Source of the DNA: Herbidospora daliensis
GTDB lineage: Bacteria > Actinomycetota > Actinomycetes > Streptosporangiales > Streptosporangiaceae
Assembly: GCF_001570585.1 (NCBI RefSeq)
Contig: NZ_BBXF01000006.1
Span: forward strand, 186,001 to 250,000
Direction of reading: 5' to 3'
Length of the DNA stretch: 64,000 nucleotides
Of this stretch, positions 1-7,661 are shown in pieces (within the stretch, counting starts at the first letter, position 1; the number at the start of each line of letters is the position of its first letter). Position numbers and translations under genes: made by a program. A model generated the notes under the pieces. It was given only the letters and a program-made list of their open reading frames with translations, was not told the origin of the DNA and did no database searches.

Positions 1-1
1 C

Positions 2-1030
2 TCCGCCCGCATCGAGAGCCGCCGCGCCGACTTCAAGCCCGCCTCCGGCCGCATCCTGCGCATCGAGGGCCGGATCCAGATGCCCAACGTGACCGGCAAC
101 GCGGCGCTCGGCTACTGGCCCGCCTTCTGGGCCCTCGGCGCGCCCTACCGCGGCAACTACTGGAACTGGCCCGGCATCGGCGAGTTCGACATCATGGAGA
201 ACGTCAACGGGATCAACCAGGTCTGGGCCGTGCTGCACTGCGGCGTCTCACCCGGCGGCCCGTGCAACGAGACCAACGGCCTGGGGGCCTTCAGAACCTG
301 CCCCGGTTCGTCCTGCCAGTCGGCGTTCCACACTTACCGGTTCGAATGGGACCGCTCGATCACGCCCAACCAGTTCCGCTGGTACGTGGACGGCGTCAAC
401 TACCACACCCTGTCGCAGAACCAGTTCGACGCGACGACCTGGAACAACATGACCAGCCACGCGGGCTACTTCCTGCTGCTCAACGTGGCCATGGGCGGCG
501 GCTTCCCCAACGGCGTCGCCGGGTTCGGCACCCCGACCTCCGCCACCGTCAGCGGCCGCCCGATGGTCGTCGACTACGTCGCCGTCTGGCAGAGCGGCAC
601 CGGCACGACCCCGCCCCCGTCATCGCCGCCCCCGACCGGCGGCGTGATCCAGGCCGAGTCGTACGCCGCCCAGCAGGGCACCCAGCTGGAGACCACGACC
701 GACTCGGGCGGCGGCCAGAACGTCGCCTACATCTCCAACGGCGACTGGCTGCGCTACACGGTGAACTTCAGCGGCGAGACCCAGTTCAACGCCCGCGTCG
801 CCTCCGGCGCGGCCGGCGGGGTCAGCGGGCTCGTGCAGGTCAGGCTCGGCAGCCCCACGGGCACGATCATCGGGCAGATGTCGGTCGGCAACACCGGCGG
901 CTGGCAGTCGTGGCGGACCGTGCCGGCCAACATCTCGGCGGTCAGCGGCACCCAGACCGTCTACCTCACCTTCAGCAGCGGCCAGCCGGCCGACTTCGTC
1001 AACCTCAACTACTTCAGCTTCTCCCGGTAG
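2..1030 (+). CDS. Secreted GH16 endo-beta-glucanase with C-terminal CBM6 (5' partial)
   Basis: The reading frame is open from the window edge, so signal peptide and N-terminus are missing. The first ~195 residues are a glycoside hydrolase family 16 beta-jelly-roll with the active-site block GEFDIMEN, where the two Glu would be nucleophile and acid/base and the Asp lies between them. Family members hydrolyse beta-1,3 or mixed-linked glucans outside the cell. A Thr/Pro/Ser linker follows, then a ~130-residue family 6 carbohydrate-binding module starting VIQAESYAAQQG and ending with the typical NLNYFSFSR strand. The last 22 bases overlap the opposite-strand DinB-like gene. Exact substrate (laminarin or lichenan) cannot be told from this part. 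Confidence 0.9.
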   Translation, partial: SARIESRRADFKPASGRILRIEGRIQMPNVTGNAALGYWPAFWALGAPYRGNYWNWPGIGEFDIMENVNGINQVWAVLHCGVSPGGPCNETNGLGAFRTCPGSSCQSAFHTYRFEWDRSITPNQFRWYVDGVNYHTLSQNQFDATTWNNMTSHAGYFLLLNVAMGGGFPNGVAGFGTPTSATVSGRPMVVDYVAVWQSGTGTTPPPSSPPPTGGVIQAESYAAQQGTQLETTTDSGGGQNVAYISNGDWLRYTVNFSGETQFNARVASGAAGGVSGLVQVRLGSPTGTIIGQMSVGNTGGWQSWRTVPANISAVSGTQTVYLTFSSGQPADFVNLNYFSFSR

Positions 1031-1575
1031 AGGTCGCGCAGCAGCGCGACCTCGGCGCAGTGGTGGACGAACTCCCGGTTCAGCCACCAGACGATCGAGA
1101 TGAACGGCACCGTGGGGTCGAGCCCCGCAGGGAACTGGCTGAACCCCACGGTGTCGAGCTGCCCTTCGGTCAGCCCGTCGACGTCCTCCATCCACCGCTC
1201 GACGCTCTCGAACATCCGCTTCTGGGCGTCGTCGGCCGTGTGGGGGATCTCCAGGTCGTCGAAGAGCAGGCGCCGGTTGCCGAACGTCCAGTCCCAGCGC
1301 ATCTCGAAGCAGGCGAGCAGGTGCGTCATCCGCCAGCCGATGCTGGTGACGGGCGGCGGGATGGGCTCGTGGGGGCTGAAGTCGGCGATCCAGTCGCCCT
1401 TGCCGTAGACGTCCACGTCGCCGTCGAGCCGTCTCCTGACCGTCCAGGAGTTGCCCGGGGAGGGTTCCCAGAAGTACTCGTCGTCGGTCAGGCCGGCCAG
1501 CCGGGCCCTGGTGAAGCTGATCGAACTCTCCAGCTGGTCGAGCAGCAGGCCGACCCGATCGGTGCGCAGTTCCAT
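1009..1575 (-). CDS. DinB-like (DinB_2) metal-dependent protein
   Basis: 188 aa starting MELRTDRVG. The four-helix DinB/YfiT fold is indicated by two His-bearing helices, MTHLLACFEMRWDW in the middle and EFVHHCAEVALLRDLY at the C-terminus; the His residues are the expected metal ligands. Actinobacterial DinB_2 proteins include thiol (mycothiol)-dependent transferases, but most have no assigned substrate. A longer upstream reading frame exists but runs through the neighbouring gene in another frame, so this ATG is preferred. It sits 10 bp after the 188-aa gene upstream and is probably the last gene of a receiver / unknown / DinB operon. Its 3' end overlaps the convergent glucanase gene. Confidence 0.75.
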   Translation of the reverse strand: MELRTDRVGLLLDQLESSISFTRARLAGLTDDEYFWEPSPGNSWTVRRRLDGDVDVYGKGDWIADFSPHEPIPPPVTSIGWRMTHLLACFEMRWDWTFGNRRLLFDDLEIPHTADDAQKRMFESVERWMEDVDGLTEGQLDTVGFSQFPAGLDPTVPFISIVWWLNREFVHHCAEVALLRDLYREKLK

Positions 1576-1585
1576 GCCCGGGGCA

Positions 1586-2152
1586 CTACCCCCGGACCGT
1601 CCACTCATGAGCGTCGAGGAACGACCGGTCGCCGACGAGGTAGAGCAGCACCATCCGCCGGACCTGCTCCTTGTCGGTCGTGGACGTCGACCTGATGACG
1701 CCCTCTTCCTTGAAGTCGACCTCGTAGCCGGGGGAGACCTGGATGAAATGGTGCCCGTAGACGACCAGCGCCATGAACGGATTCTCGGCCGACAGGGTCT
1801 CCAGCACGTCGTTGACCAGATTGAGGTCGGGATCGAGGGCGTTGACGCCGTCACCGGTGTGCAACTGGACTTCCCGGTACGCCCCCAGCGGCTCCCGGTT
1901 GTGGATCAGGTGGCGGCGGGCGTCGTAACAGACGAGCCCGTGCTCGCGGGCGAACTCGAAGGCGGCGTTCCCGACCTCGTCGACGGCCTCGTCGGGCCCC
2001 GACACGAGCGCCCCGTCGACGGTGCCGCCCGGCAGGGCGGCGGCGAGACTCCGGCTGACGTCCTCGGGGATCCGGACCTTCCGGTACCGGTCCCGCGCCT
2101 CCTCCTTGGAGATCGGTTCGGGTTCGTACCAGAGGGCCAGCTCGAAGGTCAT
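1586..2152 (-). CDS. Hypothetical protein, 188 aa
   Basis: Not assigned to a family. The N-terminus (MTFELALWYEPEPISKEEA) resembles small actinobacterial proteins that open with a Leu/Ala-x-Trp-Tyr strand and a Pro-rich turn. The middle is acidic and predicted to be soluble, and there is no signal peptide or membrane segment. It lies 15 bp downstream of a single-domain receiver and 10 bp upstream of the DinB-like gene, so all three are likely co-transcribed. The protein length and lack of Cys clusters give no catalytic clue. Confidence 0.6.
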   Translation of the reverse strand: MTFELALWYEPEPISKEEARDRYRKVRIPEDVSRSLAAALPGGTVDGALVSGPDEAVDEVGNAAFEFAREHGLVCYDARRHLIHNREPLGAYREVQLHTGDGVNALDPDLNLVNDVLETLSAENPFMALVVYGHHFIQVSPGYEVDFKEEGVIRSTSTTDKEQVRRMVLLYLVGDRSFLDAHEWTVRG

Positions 2153-2167
2153 GCGTAGACGATAGGG

Positions 2168-2569
2168 CTAGATCTCCTGCGCCCGGCGCCTGGCCGCCAC
2201 CGCCAGGTCTCTGACGACCTGGATCAGCTCGGCCGGATCGAACGGCTTGGTCAGATAGGAGTCGACCCCGATGCCGAGCCCCCGCCGCTTGTCGTCCTCC
2301 TGCGCCCGCGCCGTGATCAGCACGACCTTGACGTGGGTGGTGCGCGGATCGGTCCGCAACTTGGTGGCCGTCTCCCACCCGTCGAGCCGCGGCATCATGA
2401 CGTCGAGGGTGATCACGTCGGGATCGACCTCCCTGACCCGATCGAGGCAGTCCTGCCCGTCGAAGGCTGTATAGACATCGAAGCCCTCCAAGGTCAGATT
2501 GACCGCGATGAGCTGCCGGATGACCTCGTCGTCGTCGACGACCAGTACGCGCCCCAAAACCTCACCCAC
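2168..2569 (-). CDS. Single-domain CheY-like response regulator
   Basis: 133 aa consisting only of a receiver domain. Acidic pocket VVDDDE, phospho-acceptor Asp56 in TLDVMMPRLDG, switch Thr in LITARA and Lys108 in LTKPF are all present. There is no DNA-binding output, so it probably acts by protein-protein contact or as a phosphorelay shuttle. The open frame continues upstream through the tRNA-Arg gene, which cannot be coding, so the GTG giving VGEVLGRVL is chosen; a TTG four codons later is an alternative. No histidine kinase is adjacent on this strand, although an orphan kinase lies 1.7 kb away at 4282-5361. Confidence 0.85.
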   Translation of the reverse strand: MGEVLGRVLVVDDDEVIRQLIAVNLTLEGFDVYTAFDGQDCLDRVREVDPDVITLDVMMPRLDGWETATKLRTDPRTTHVKVVLITARAQEDDKRRGLGIGVDSYLTKPFDPAELIQVVRDLAVAARRRAQEI

Positions 2570-2691
2570 GGCCGCGAGGCTACCCGGGAGGGACGGCGGG
2601 CGCGGGGTTTTCGGGGGATGTGTGCCCGGGCGCGTCGCATAACGGTGTGCGAAGGGGGTGTGGAGTGCTGGTAACCTAGGCTTGTTCCTGA

Positions 2692-2763
2692 GCCCCCTTA
2701 GCTCAGGGGATAGAGCACCGGCCTCCGGAGCCGGGAGCGCAAGTTCGAATCTTGCAGGGGGCA
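2692..2763 (+). tRNA. tRNA-Arg (anticodon CCG)
   Basis: The cloverleaf can be drawn by eye. The acceptor stem is GCCCCCT with AGGGGGC, the D arm GCTC/GAGC, the anticodon stem CCGGC/GCCGG with loop CTCCGGA, and the T arm GCAAG-TTCGAAT-CTTGC. The anticodon CCG at 2725-2727 reads CGG. CCA is not encoded. The gene is followed at once by a strong hairpin terminator. Confidence 0.95.
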
Positions 2764-2773
2764 CCTGAATCCG

Positions 2774-2803
2774 AACCCTCACGACCCCGGTCGTGGGGGT
2801 TTC
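2774..2803 (+). terminator. Rho-independent terminator after tRNA-Arg
   Basis: Inverted repeat AACCCTCACGACC / GGTCGTGGGGGTT with a two-base loop, followed by a short T run. It ends tRNA-Arg transcription and may also act for the minus-strand XRE regulator whose stop codon lies just downstream. Confidence 0.75.
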
Positions 2804-2810
2804 CTCGTTC

Positions 2811-3644
2811 TCAGGCCACGTCCCCGCACATCGCGTCCAGCGCCTCCGCCGAGTGCCCGTCGTGTCCCGCCTGAAAAGTGATCAGGTGCAACCCCGGCGA
2901 CCCCGCCAGCGAGAACACCTCGCAGTTGACCGCCAGTTCCCCCACCAGCTCGTGCCGGAAGCGCCGCGTCCGGCCCGGTTCGATCTGGACCTCGTACCGG
3001 GCCCAGGCGTCGCGGAACTCCGGGCTCTGGTCGGTCAGTTCCTCGATCAGGTCCGACATGCGGGTGTCGTGGAGGTTGCGGCCGGCGTTGGCGCGGAAGT
3101 GGGCGACCTTGGCTCTGGCGGTCGACTCCCAGTCGGCGTAGAACTCGCGGGCGACGGGGTCGAAGAACATCGCGCGCAGCGTGTTGTTGCCGATCTTCGG
3201 GGTGCGGCCGAGGCCCTTCTCGTAGAAGGCCGTGGCCGAGGGGTTGAGGGCGACCGTCTCCATGTACTGGTTGACGATGAAGGCGGGGGTGCGGGGCCAG
3301 CTGTCCATCAGGCGGATCAGGTGGGGGCTGACCTCGTCGGAGGGGCTCTCCTCCGGGTCGGCGGGTGAGGGGCCCCTGGCCAGGGCGTAGAGGTGGGCGA
3401 CGGCGTCGGCGCCGAGGGCGTAGACCTCGGTCAGGGCGGCGATGACCTGGTCGGAGGGGTTGCGTTCGCGTCCTTGTTCCAGGCGGACGTAGTAGTCGGT
3501 GCTGACGCCGATCAGCATCGCGACCTCCTCCCGTCTGAGGCCGGGGGTGCGGCGGGAGCCGGCGTCCGGGAGGTCGACTCGGGCGGGAGCGGTGATCTCG
3601 CGCCGGGCCCGGAGGAACTCGCCGAGCTTTCTGTCGGTTTCCAT
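2811..3644 (-). CDS. XRE-family regulator with MmyB-like ligand-binding domain
   Basis: 277 aa. Residues ~5-75 form a helix-turn-helix of the XRE/Cro type with the subfamily hallmark RRTPGLRREEVAMLIGVS and YYVRLEQGRERNPS. Residues ~105-270 are the MmyB-like (MLTR) PAS-related ligand pocket, with the conserved ALNPSATAFY and FFDPVAREFYADWE segments. Such regulators usually control a divergent reductase or transporter. The gene diverges from an HTH-less MmyB-domain gene whose likely start is only 86 bp away, so the two probably share a control region. The ligand is unknown. Confidence 0.9.
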   Translation of the reverse strand: METDRKLGEFLRARREITAPARVDLPDAGSRRTPGLRREEVAMLIGVSTDYYVRLEQGRERNPSDQVIAALTEVYALGADAVAHLYALARGPSPADPEESPSDEVSPHLIRLMDSWPRTPAFIVNQYMETVALNPSATAFYEKGLGRTPKIGNNTLRAMFFDPVAREFYADWESTARAKVAHFRANAGRNLHDTRMSDLIEELTDQSPEFRDAWARYEVQIEPGRTRRFRHELVGELAVNCEVFSLAGSPGLHLITFQAGHDGHSAEALDAMCGDVA

Positions 3645-3730
3645 ATACGCACCTTATGCGCCCTATGTCTGTTTTGCCTGGGTGTGCCACGGCCACCCAC
3701 GGTCAGGCGATCCGGCTTACGTTCGGTGGC

Positions 3731-4261
3731 ATGAACAGCAGTTTCCCGTCCGATCCGGGCCTTCGGGGGCTCATGGACGACTGGCAGGACCTGGCCGTCC
3801 TGCTCTGCGACCCGGTGATGAACGTGCGCGCGGCCAACGATCTCGGCGCCGCGCTGCTCGGCGGGCTGAGCCATGCCGACAACCTGTTCAGGCTGGTCTT
3901 CCTCGACCCGGCGGCGACCGAGTTCTTCACCGAGTGGACGCACATCGCCGCCGCCGCGATCGACGTCCTGCACACGATCGTCGCCGAAGGACAGGCGTCC
4001 GGCCTCGACGACCTGCTCGGCGAGCTCACCGAGGGCAGCCGGGACTTCCGGCGGATCTACGCCGGGCACGACCTGTCGTCGGACGCCCGCCGGGTCAAGC
4101 GCCTGCGCCACCCCGTGGTCGGCGAACTCACGCTCTTCTGCGACGTCCTCGACGTCGTCCGCCTGCCCGGCTACCGGGTTCTCGCCCTCCAGGCCGAGCC
4201 CGGCAGCCCGTCGGAACACTCGCTCAGTCTCCTGGGCAGCCTGGCCGCGACGGCCAGTTGA
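3731..4261 (+). CDS. Stand-alone MmyB-like ligand-binding domain (no HTH)
   Basis: 176 aa from ATG at 3731 (MNSSFPSDPGLRGLMDDW). It aligns by eye to the C-terminal halves of the flanking XRE regulators: DPVMNVRAANDLGAALL corresponds to the 'alternative name for self' helix and strand, VFLDPAATEFFTEW to the LDPxAxxFYxDW motif, and RVKRLRHPVVGELTL to the late strands. The HTH is entirely absent. The 86 bp separating it from the divergent regulator is too short to hide a lost HTH, so this is a domain-only gene rather than a frameshift. It ends 20 bp before the histidine kinase and is probably its operon partner. A role as a ligand sensor or decoy is inference. Confidence 0.8.
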   Translation: MNSSFPSDPGLRGLMDDWQDLAVLLCDPVMNVRAANDLGAALLGGLSHADNLFRLVFLDPAATEFFTEWTHIAAAAIDVLHTIVAEGQASGLDDLLGELTEGSRDFRRIYAGHDLSSDARRVKRLRHPVVGELTLFCDVLDVVRLPGYRVLALQAEPGSPSEHSLSLLGSLAATAS

Positions 4262-4281
4262 ACGAACGACCGGAGGTCAAC

Positions 4282-5361
4282 GTGACCATCGTCCATCCGT
4301 CCCGATCCATCCGTACGCGTTGCACCACGGCGACCCTGCTGCTGGTCCTGACCGTCCTGGCTGTCCTGATCACGCTGGACGCGATCGTCATGCCCCTCCA
4401 CCCCTCCCTGTCCCTCCACGGGCACGACCTGGAACTGCTGCTGATCGGGTCGGGCCTGGTGCTGACCGCCGTCGCGGGGGCCGGGACCTGGTGGGCCGTC
4501 GGCCGGGCGCTGCGGCCCATCAGGGCCATCCAGGGCGACATCGACAAGATCACCGCCAACGACCTGGGCCGGGGACTGGCCGTGCCGCCGGGGGGCGCCG
4601 AGTTCGCCGAGCTGGTCCGGGCCGCCAACCTCACCTTCGCCCGCCTGGAGGGGGCGGTCGCCCGGCAGCGCGGGTTCGCCGCCCTGGCCTCCCACGAGCT
4701 GCGCAACCCGCTGGCGGGCCTGCGCGCCGAGCTGGAGGACGCCATCGACCACCCCGAGGACACCGATCCGCGGCGCAGCCTGCGGGCGGCCCTGTCGTCC
4801 GTCGACCGGCTGGAGACGATCGTCACCGACCTGCTCGCCCAGTCGAGCGTCGACGACGCCGACACCGCCGTCCCGCACGAGCTCGTCGACCTGACCGAAC
4901 TGCTCGTCCAGGAGACCGCGCGGGCGAACCGGAGCGGGCACGGGGTCCCGGTCCGGCTCTACGTCGAGGGTCACATGTGGATCTGCGGGTCGCGCATCCA
5001 GCTCATCCGCGCTGTGACCAACCTGCTCGGCAACGCCCGGCGGCACGCCGCCACCTCGGTTCGCCTCAGCCTGACCACGGTCGGCGACCAGGCGGCGGTG
5101 GCCGTCACCGACGACGGTCCGGGCATCCCGCCCGCCGACCGCCAGCGGGTCTTCGAGCGGTTCGTCCGACTGGACGACGCCCGGCGCCTCGACGCGGGCG
5201 GCAGCGGCCTCGGCCTGGCGATCACCCGCGACATCGCGCACCGCCACGGCGGCAAGCTGACCTTGGAGGACTCGGTGGCGGGGGCCCGGTTCGTGTTGTG
5301 GATCCCGCTCTTCGGCGCCGTCGCCGACACGTGCGCAGACGACCCTGCAGTAGTCCGCTAA
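4282..5361 (+). CDS. Sensor histidine kinase (HAMP-HisKA-HATPase)
   Basis: 359 aa, GTG start with SD GGAGG 5 bases upstream. Two membrane helices (residues ~15-37 and ~50-75) flank a very short extracytoplasmic loop of ~15 residues. Then come a HAMP linker, the H-box FAALASHELRNPLAG with phospho-acceptor His138, an N-box NLLGNARRHA, and G-boxes DDGPGIP and GGSGLGLAI. All catalytic motifs are intact. There is no adjacent DNA-binding response regulator. The short loop argues against a large extracellular sensor, so it may read a membrane signal or take input from the MmyB-domain protein encoded just upstream. Confidence 0.92.
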   Translation: MTIVHPSRSIRTRCTTATLLLVLTVLAVLITLDAIVMPLHPSLSLHGHDLELLLIGSGLVLTAVAGAGTWWAVGRALRPIRAIQGDIDKITANDLGRGLAVPPGGAEFAELVRAANLTFARLEGAVARQRGFAALASHELRNPLAGLRAELEDAIDHPEDTDPRRSLRAALSSVDRLETIVTDLLAQSSVDDADTAVPHELVDLTELLVQETARANRSGHGVPVRLYVEGHMWICGSRIQLIRAVTNLLGNARRHAATSVRLSLTTVGDQAAVAVTDDGPGIPPADRQRVFERFVRLDDARRLDAGGSGLGLAITRDIAHRHGGKLTLEDSVAGARFVLWIPLFGAVADTCADDPAVVR

Positions 5362-5381
5362 TTCGTACATATGGTGATGAA

Positions 5382-6218
5382 ATGGACAACGGTAGCAACA
5401 ATCTCCTCGGCGACTTCCTGCGCGCCCGGCGTGCGTCCACCAGTCCAGCCCAGGCGGGCTTCCTGCACGCCCCCTCGCGCCGCACACCGGGGCTGCGGCG
5501 CGAGGAGGTGGCGATGCTCGCCGGAGTGAGCAACTCCTATTACGTCCGGCTGGAACAGGGCCGCGAACGCAACCCCTCCGCCCAGGTGCTCAGCGCCCTG
5601 GCCCGGGTGCTGCGGCTGGAATCCGACGCCACCGAATACCTCTACTCGCTGGCCCACCCGTGGGCCCGGCCGCAACCGGAGACGGGGGTCATGGACCAGG
5701 TCAGCCCGAGCCTGCTGCGCCTGGTCAACCTGTCTCGCCACGCGCCCGCGCTGGTGCTGGGCCGCCGCTTCGAGGTGCTGGCCCACAATCCTCTCCTCGA
5801 GGCCCTGTACGAGGGCATGACGCACATCGACCACTGCGTGCGCATGATCTACCTCAGCCCGGTCGCGGCCGACTTCTATCCCGACTGGGAGAAGGCCGCC
5901 CGCGCCAAGACGGCCCAGCTGCGCACCGTCGTGGCGGCCGACCCCGACGACCCCTACCTCCGGGGCCTGGTGGCCGAACTGACCGCCGCGAGCCCGGAGT
6001 TCCGCCGTATCTGGGCGCTGCACGAGGTCCAGGCGCGCGGCAACGAGATCAAGGAACTGCGCCATCCCCGGCTGGGCGACCTCAGCCTGACGTGGGAGGT
6101 GCTGTCGGTCAGCGGCACCGGCCAGAAATTCGTCTCCCTGTCGGCCGAGCCCGGCAGCCATTCGGAATGGGCGCTGCGGGAACTCGCCACCGAGGCCACT
6201 CCGGCATCGATCGCATAA
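5382..6218 (+). CDS. XRE-family regulator with MmyB-like ligand-binding domain (second copy)
   Basis: 278 aa from ATG at 5382. N-terminal HTH (~8-75) with RRTPGLRREEVAMLAGVSNS and the same RLEQGRERNPS helix as the copy at 2811. The MLTR pocket (~105-270) contains FEVLAHNPLLEALYE and IYLSPVAADFYPDWE. It is clearly a paralogue of the 2811-3644 regulator. It begins 20 bp after the kinase stop, so it may be transcribed with the HTH-less protein and kinase. It ends before a large hairpin terminator. Confidence 0.88.
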   Translation: MDNGSNNLLGDFLRARRASTSPAQAGFLHAPSRRTPGLRREEVAMLAGVSNSYYVRLEQGRERNPSAQVLSALARVLRLESDATEYLYSLAHPWARPQPETGVMDQVSPSLLRLVNLSRHAPALVLGRRFEVLAHNPLLEALYEGMTHIDHCVRMIYLSPVAADFYPDWEKAARAKTAQLRTVVAADPDDPYLRGLVAELTAASPEFRRIWALHEVQARGNEIKELRHPRLGDLSLTWEVLSVSGTGQKFVSLSAEPGSHSEWALRELATEATPASIA

Positions 6219-6252
6219 TCCGCGATCTGTATAGAGAAGTCGTTCCGGCGTG

Positions 6253-6316
6253 AGCCGGCCGGTGTCTCGCGTGACGCTCTGAGCAGGGGTTTCGTCACGC
6301 GGACCGGCCGGCTTTC
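6253..6316 (+). terminator. Long stem-loop terminator
   Basis: Arms AGCCGGCCGGT and ACCGGCCGGCT pair at the base, and GCGTGACG pairs with CGTCACGC above a small internal loop, followed by TTT. It closes the MmyB/kinase/MmyB unit and insulates it from the polyamine operon. Confidence 0.75.
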
Positions 6317-6435
6317 GCTTGTCACGAAATGGTAACGACGATGCTTTGTCGAAATATCAACTAACCGTGTCAAGGTACTTGACTACTCTCGGGCCTGCCT
6401 GAATTGGTAGTAGTTCGGAATCGGAGAAAGTCCCG

Positions 6436-6480
6436 ATGGAGCCCCTGCACCCGTACTTCCGCCCAGAGTCGGTCCAATGA
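6436..6480 (+). CDS. 14-aa leader peptide (uORF) of the polyamine operon
   Basis: A short reading frame encodes MEPLHPYFRPESVQ. It has the best Shine-Dalgarno of the region (GGAGAAAG, 6423-6430, spacing 5), while the decarboxylase itself has almost none. Its TGA overlaps the decarboxylase ATG as ATGA, so decarboxylase translation should depend on ribosomes finishing this peptide. Three prolines and aromatic residues near the end recall arrest peptides. Enterobacterial SpeFL is a known ornithine-sensing leader in front of ornithine decarboxylase, but this sequence is unrelated to it as far as I can see. Function is inferred from position and overlap only. Confidence 0.6.
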   Translation: MEPLHPYFRPESVQ

Positions 6481-7661
6481 GCGCGTCACCCCAGCCGGAG
6501 CCGGCCATTCTCCGCGCACGCGCGTACGCCAGAACCCATCACCTGCCCAGTCCTTCTCTGCTCGTCGACCTGCCAACGGTCTCCGCGGCCTACCGCGCGC
6601 TGTCCGGGGCGTTCCCCGGCGCCGGCATCCTCTACGCGGTCAAGGCCAACGCCGCACCCGAAGTGATCTCCACGCTGTTCGACCTCGGCTCGGGGTTCGA
6701 CGTCGCCAGCATCGGCGAGGTCGAGCGCTGCCTCTCCCGGGGCGTGCCCGGCCGGTTCCTCAGCTACAGCAACCCGGTCAAGAAGGCCGCCGACATCGCC
6801 GCCGCCTACCGGCTCGGCGTCCGCACCTTCGCCTTCGACAACCCCCGCGACCTGGCCCACATCGCCCGGTGGGCGCCCCGGTCGAACGTCTTCTGCCGGA
6901 TCGCGGTCAACCCGCCCGATGCGGTGATGCCCTTCGGCGGCAAGTTCGGCTGCGACCCCGACGCCGCCGCGCAGCTGCTCGCCGACGCCGCGGCGAACGG
7001 GCTCCGGCCGCTCGGCCTCACCTGGCACGTCGGGTCGCAGCAGTGCAACCCCGACGCCTGGGACGTCGGCATCGCGGCGGCGGCGAAGATCGCGCTGCAG
7101 CTGGAGCCGGCCGGGGTCAGGCTGCCGATGATCAATCTCGGCGGCGGCCTGCCGATCTCGTACAACCCCAGCCCCGCGTTCGGGAACCGGCCCCTCATCG
7201 AGGTGTTCGGCGAGGCGGTCAACTCCTCGGTGAACCGGCACTTCGGCAGCCGTGACCGTCCTCGCCTGCTTCTGGAGCCCGGACGGGCCATGGTCGGGGC
7301 GGCCGGGATCATCCGCTCGGAGGTGGTGACCGTCAGGGAAGGGCGGGCCGCCGACCACCGTCGCTGGGTGTTCCTGGACGTCGGCCGCTACAACGGCCTC
7401 GTCGAGACCGAGAACGAGGCCATCGCCTACCGGCTGCGCACCCCCGGCGTGACCGGCCCCACCGGCCCGGTCGTGCTGGCCGGCCCGACCAGCGACGGCG
7501 ACGACGTGATCTACCAGCGCGTCCAGTACGAACTCCCCCTGGCGCTGGCGCCCGGCGACGTGGTGGAGATCCTGGACGCGGGGGCGTACACCTCCAGCTA
7601 CTCGTGCGCCGCCGTGAACGGGCTGCCCGCGCTCCCCACGTTCTGCGTGGAGGAACGATGA
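6477..7661 (+). CDS. Type III PLP decarboxylase (ornithine/lysine decarboxylase-like)
   Basis: 394 aa, alanine-racemase-fold decarboxylase, expected to make putrescine or cadaverine for the next two enzymes. PLP Lys56 lies in YAVKAN. TWHVGSQ, the glycine loop NLGGGLP and the phosphate-binding EPGRAMVG are all present, as is C-terminal DAGAYTSSYS. The loop that normally reads GPTCD, carrying the active-site Cys that crosses the dimer interface, reads GPTSD here (Ser339). In eukaryotic ODC, loss of this Cys alters product specificity, so strict ODC activity is uncertain. Translation is coupled to a 14-aa leader upstream and to AdoMet decarboxylase downstream by ATGA overlaps. Confidence 0.85.
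   Translation: MSASPQPEPAILRARAYARTHHLPSPSLLVDLPTVSAAYRALSGAFPGAGILYAVKANAAPEVISTLFDLGSGFDVASIGEVERCLSRGVPGRFLSYSNPVKKAADIAAAYRLGVRTFAFDNPRDLAHIARWAPRSNVFCRIAVNPPDAVMPFGGKFGCDPDAAAQLLADAAANGLRPLGLTWHVGSQQCNPDAWDVGIAAAAKIALQLEPAGVRLPMINLGGGLPISYNPSPAFGNRPLIEVFGEAVNSSVNRHFGSRDRPRLLLEPGRAMVGAAGIIRSEVVTVREGRAADHRRWVFLDVGRYNGLVETENEAIAYRLRTPGVTGPTGPVVLAGPTSDGDDVIYQRVQYELPLALAPGDVVEILDAGAYTSSYSCAAVNGLPALPTFCVEER

Noticed and set aside
2692-2763. tRNA-Arg as attachment site of an integrated element.
   Set aside because: No integrase gene, no repeat of the tRNA 3' end elsewhere in the window, and neighbours show normal base composition.
2570-2782. N-terminal extension of the receiver protein upstream to 2782.
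   Set aside because: The frame runs through the tRNA-Arg gene and the receiver domain begins only after residue 72 of that frame.
3645-3730. HTH-less MmyB protein as a frameshifted full-length regulator.
   Set aside because: Only 86 bp separate its start from the divergent gene, too short for a 70-residue HTH in any frame.
7604-7657. Upstream start for AdoMet decarboxylase.
   Set aside because: The extra residues lie in the decarboxylase gene in another frame; ATG at 7658 gives the usual SpeH length and the ATGA overlap.
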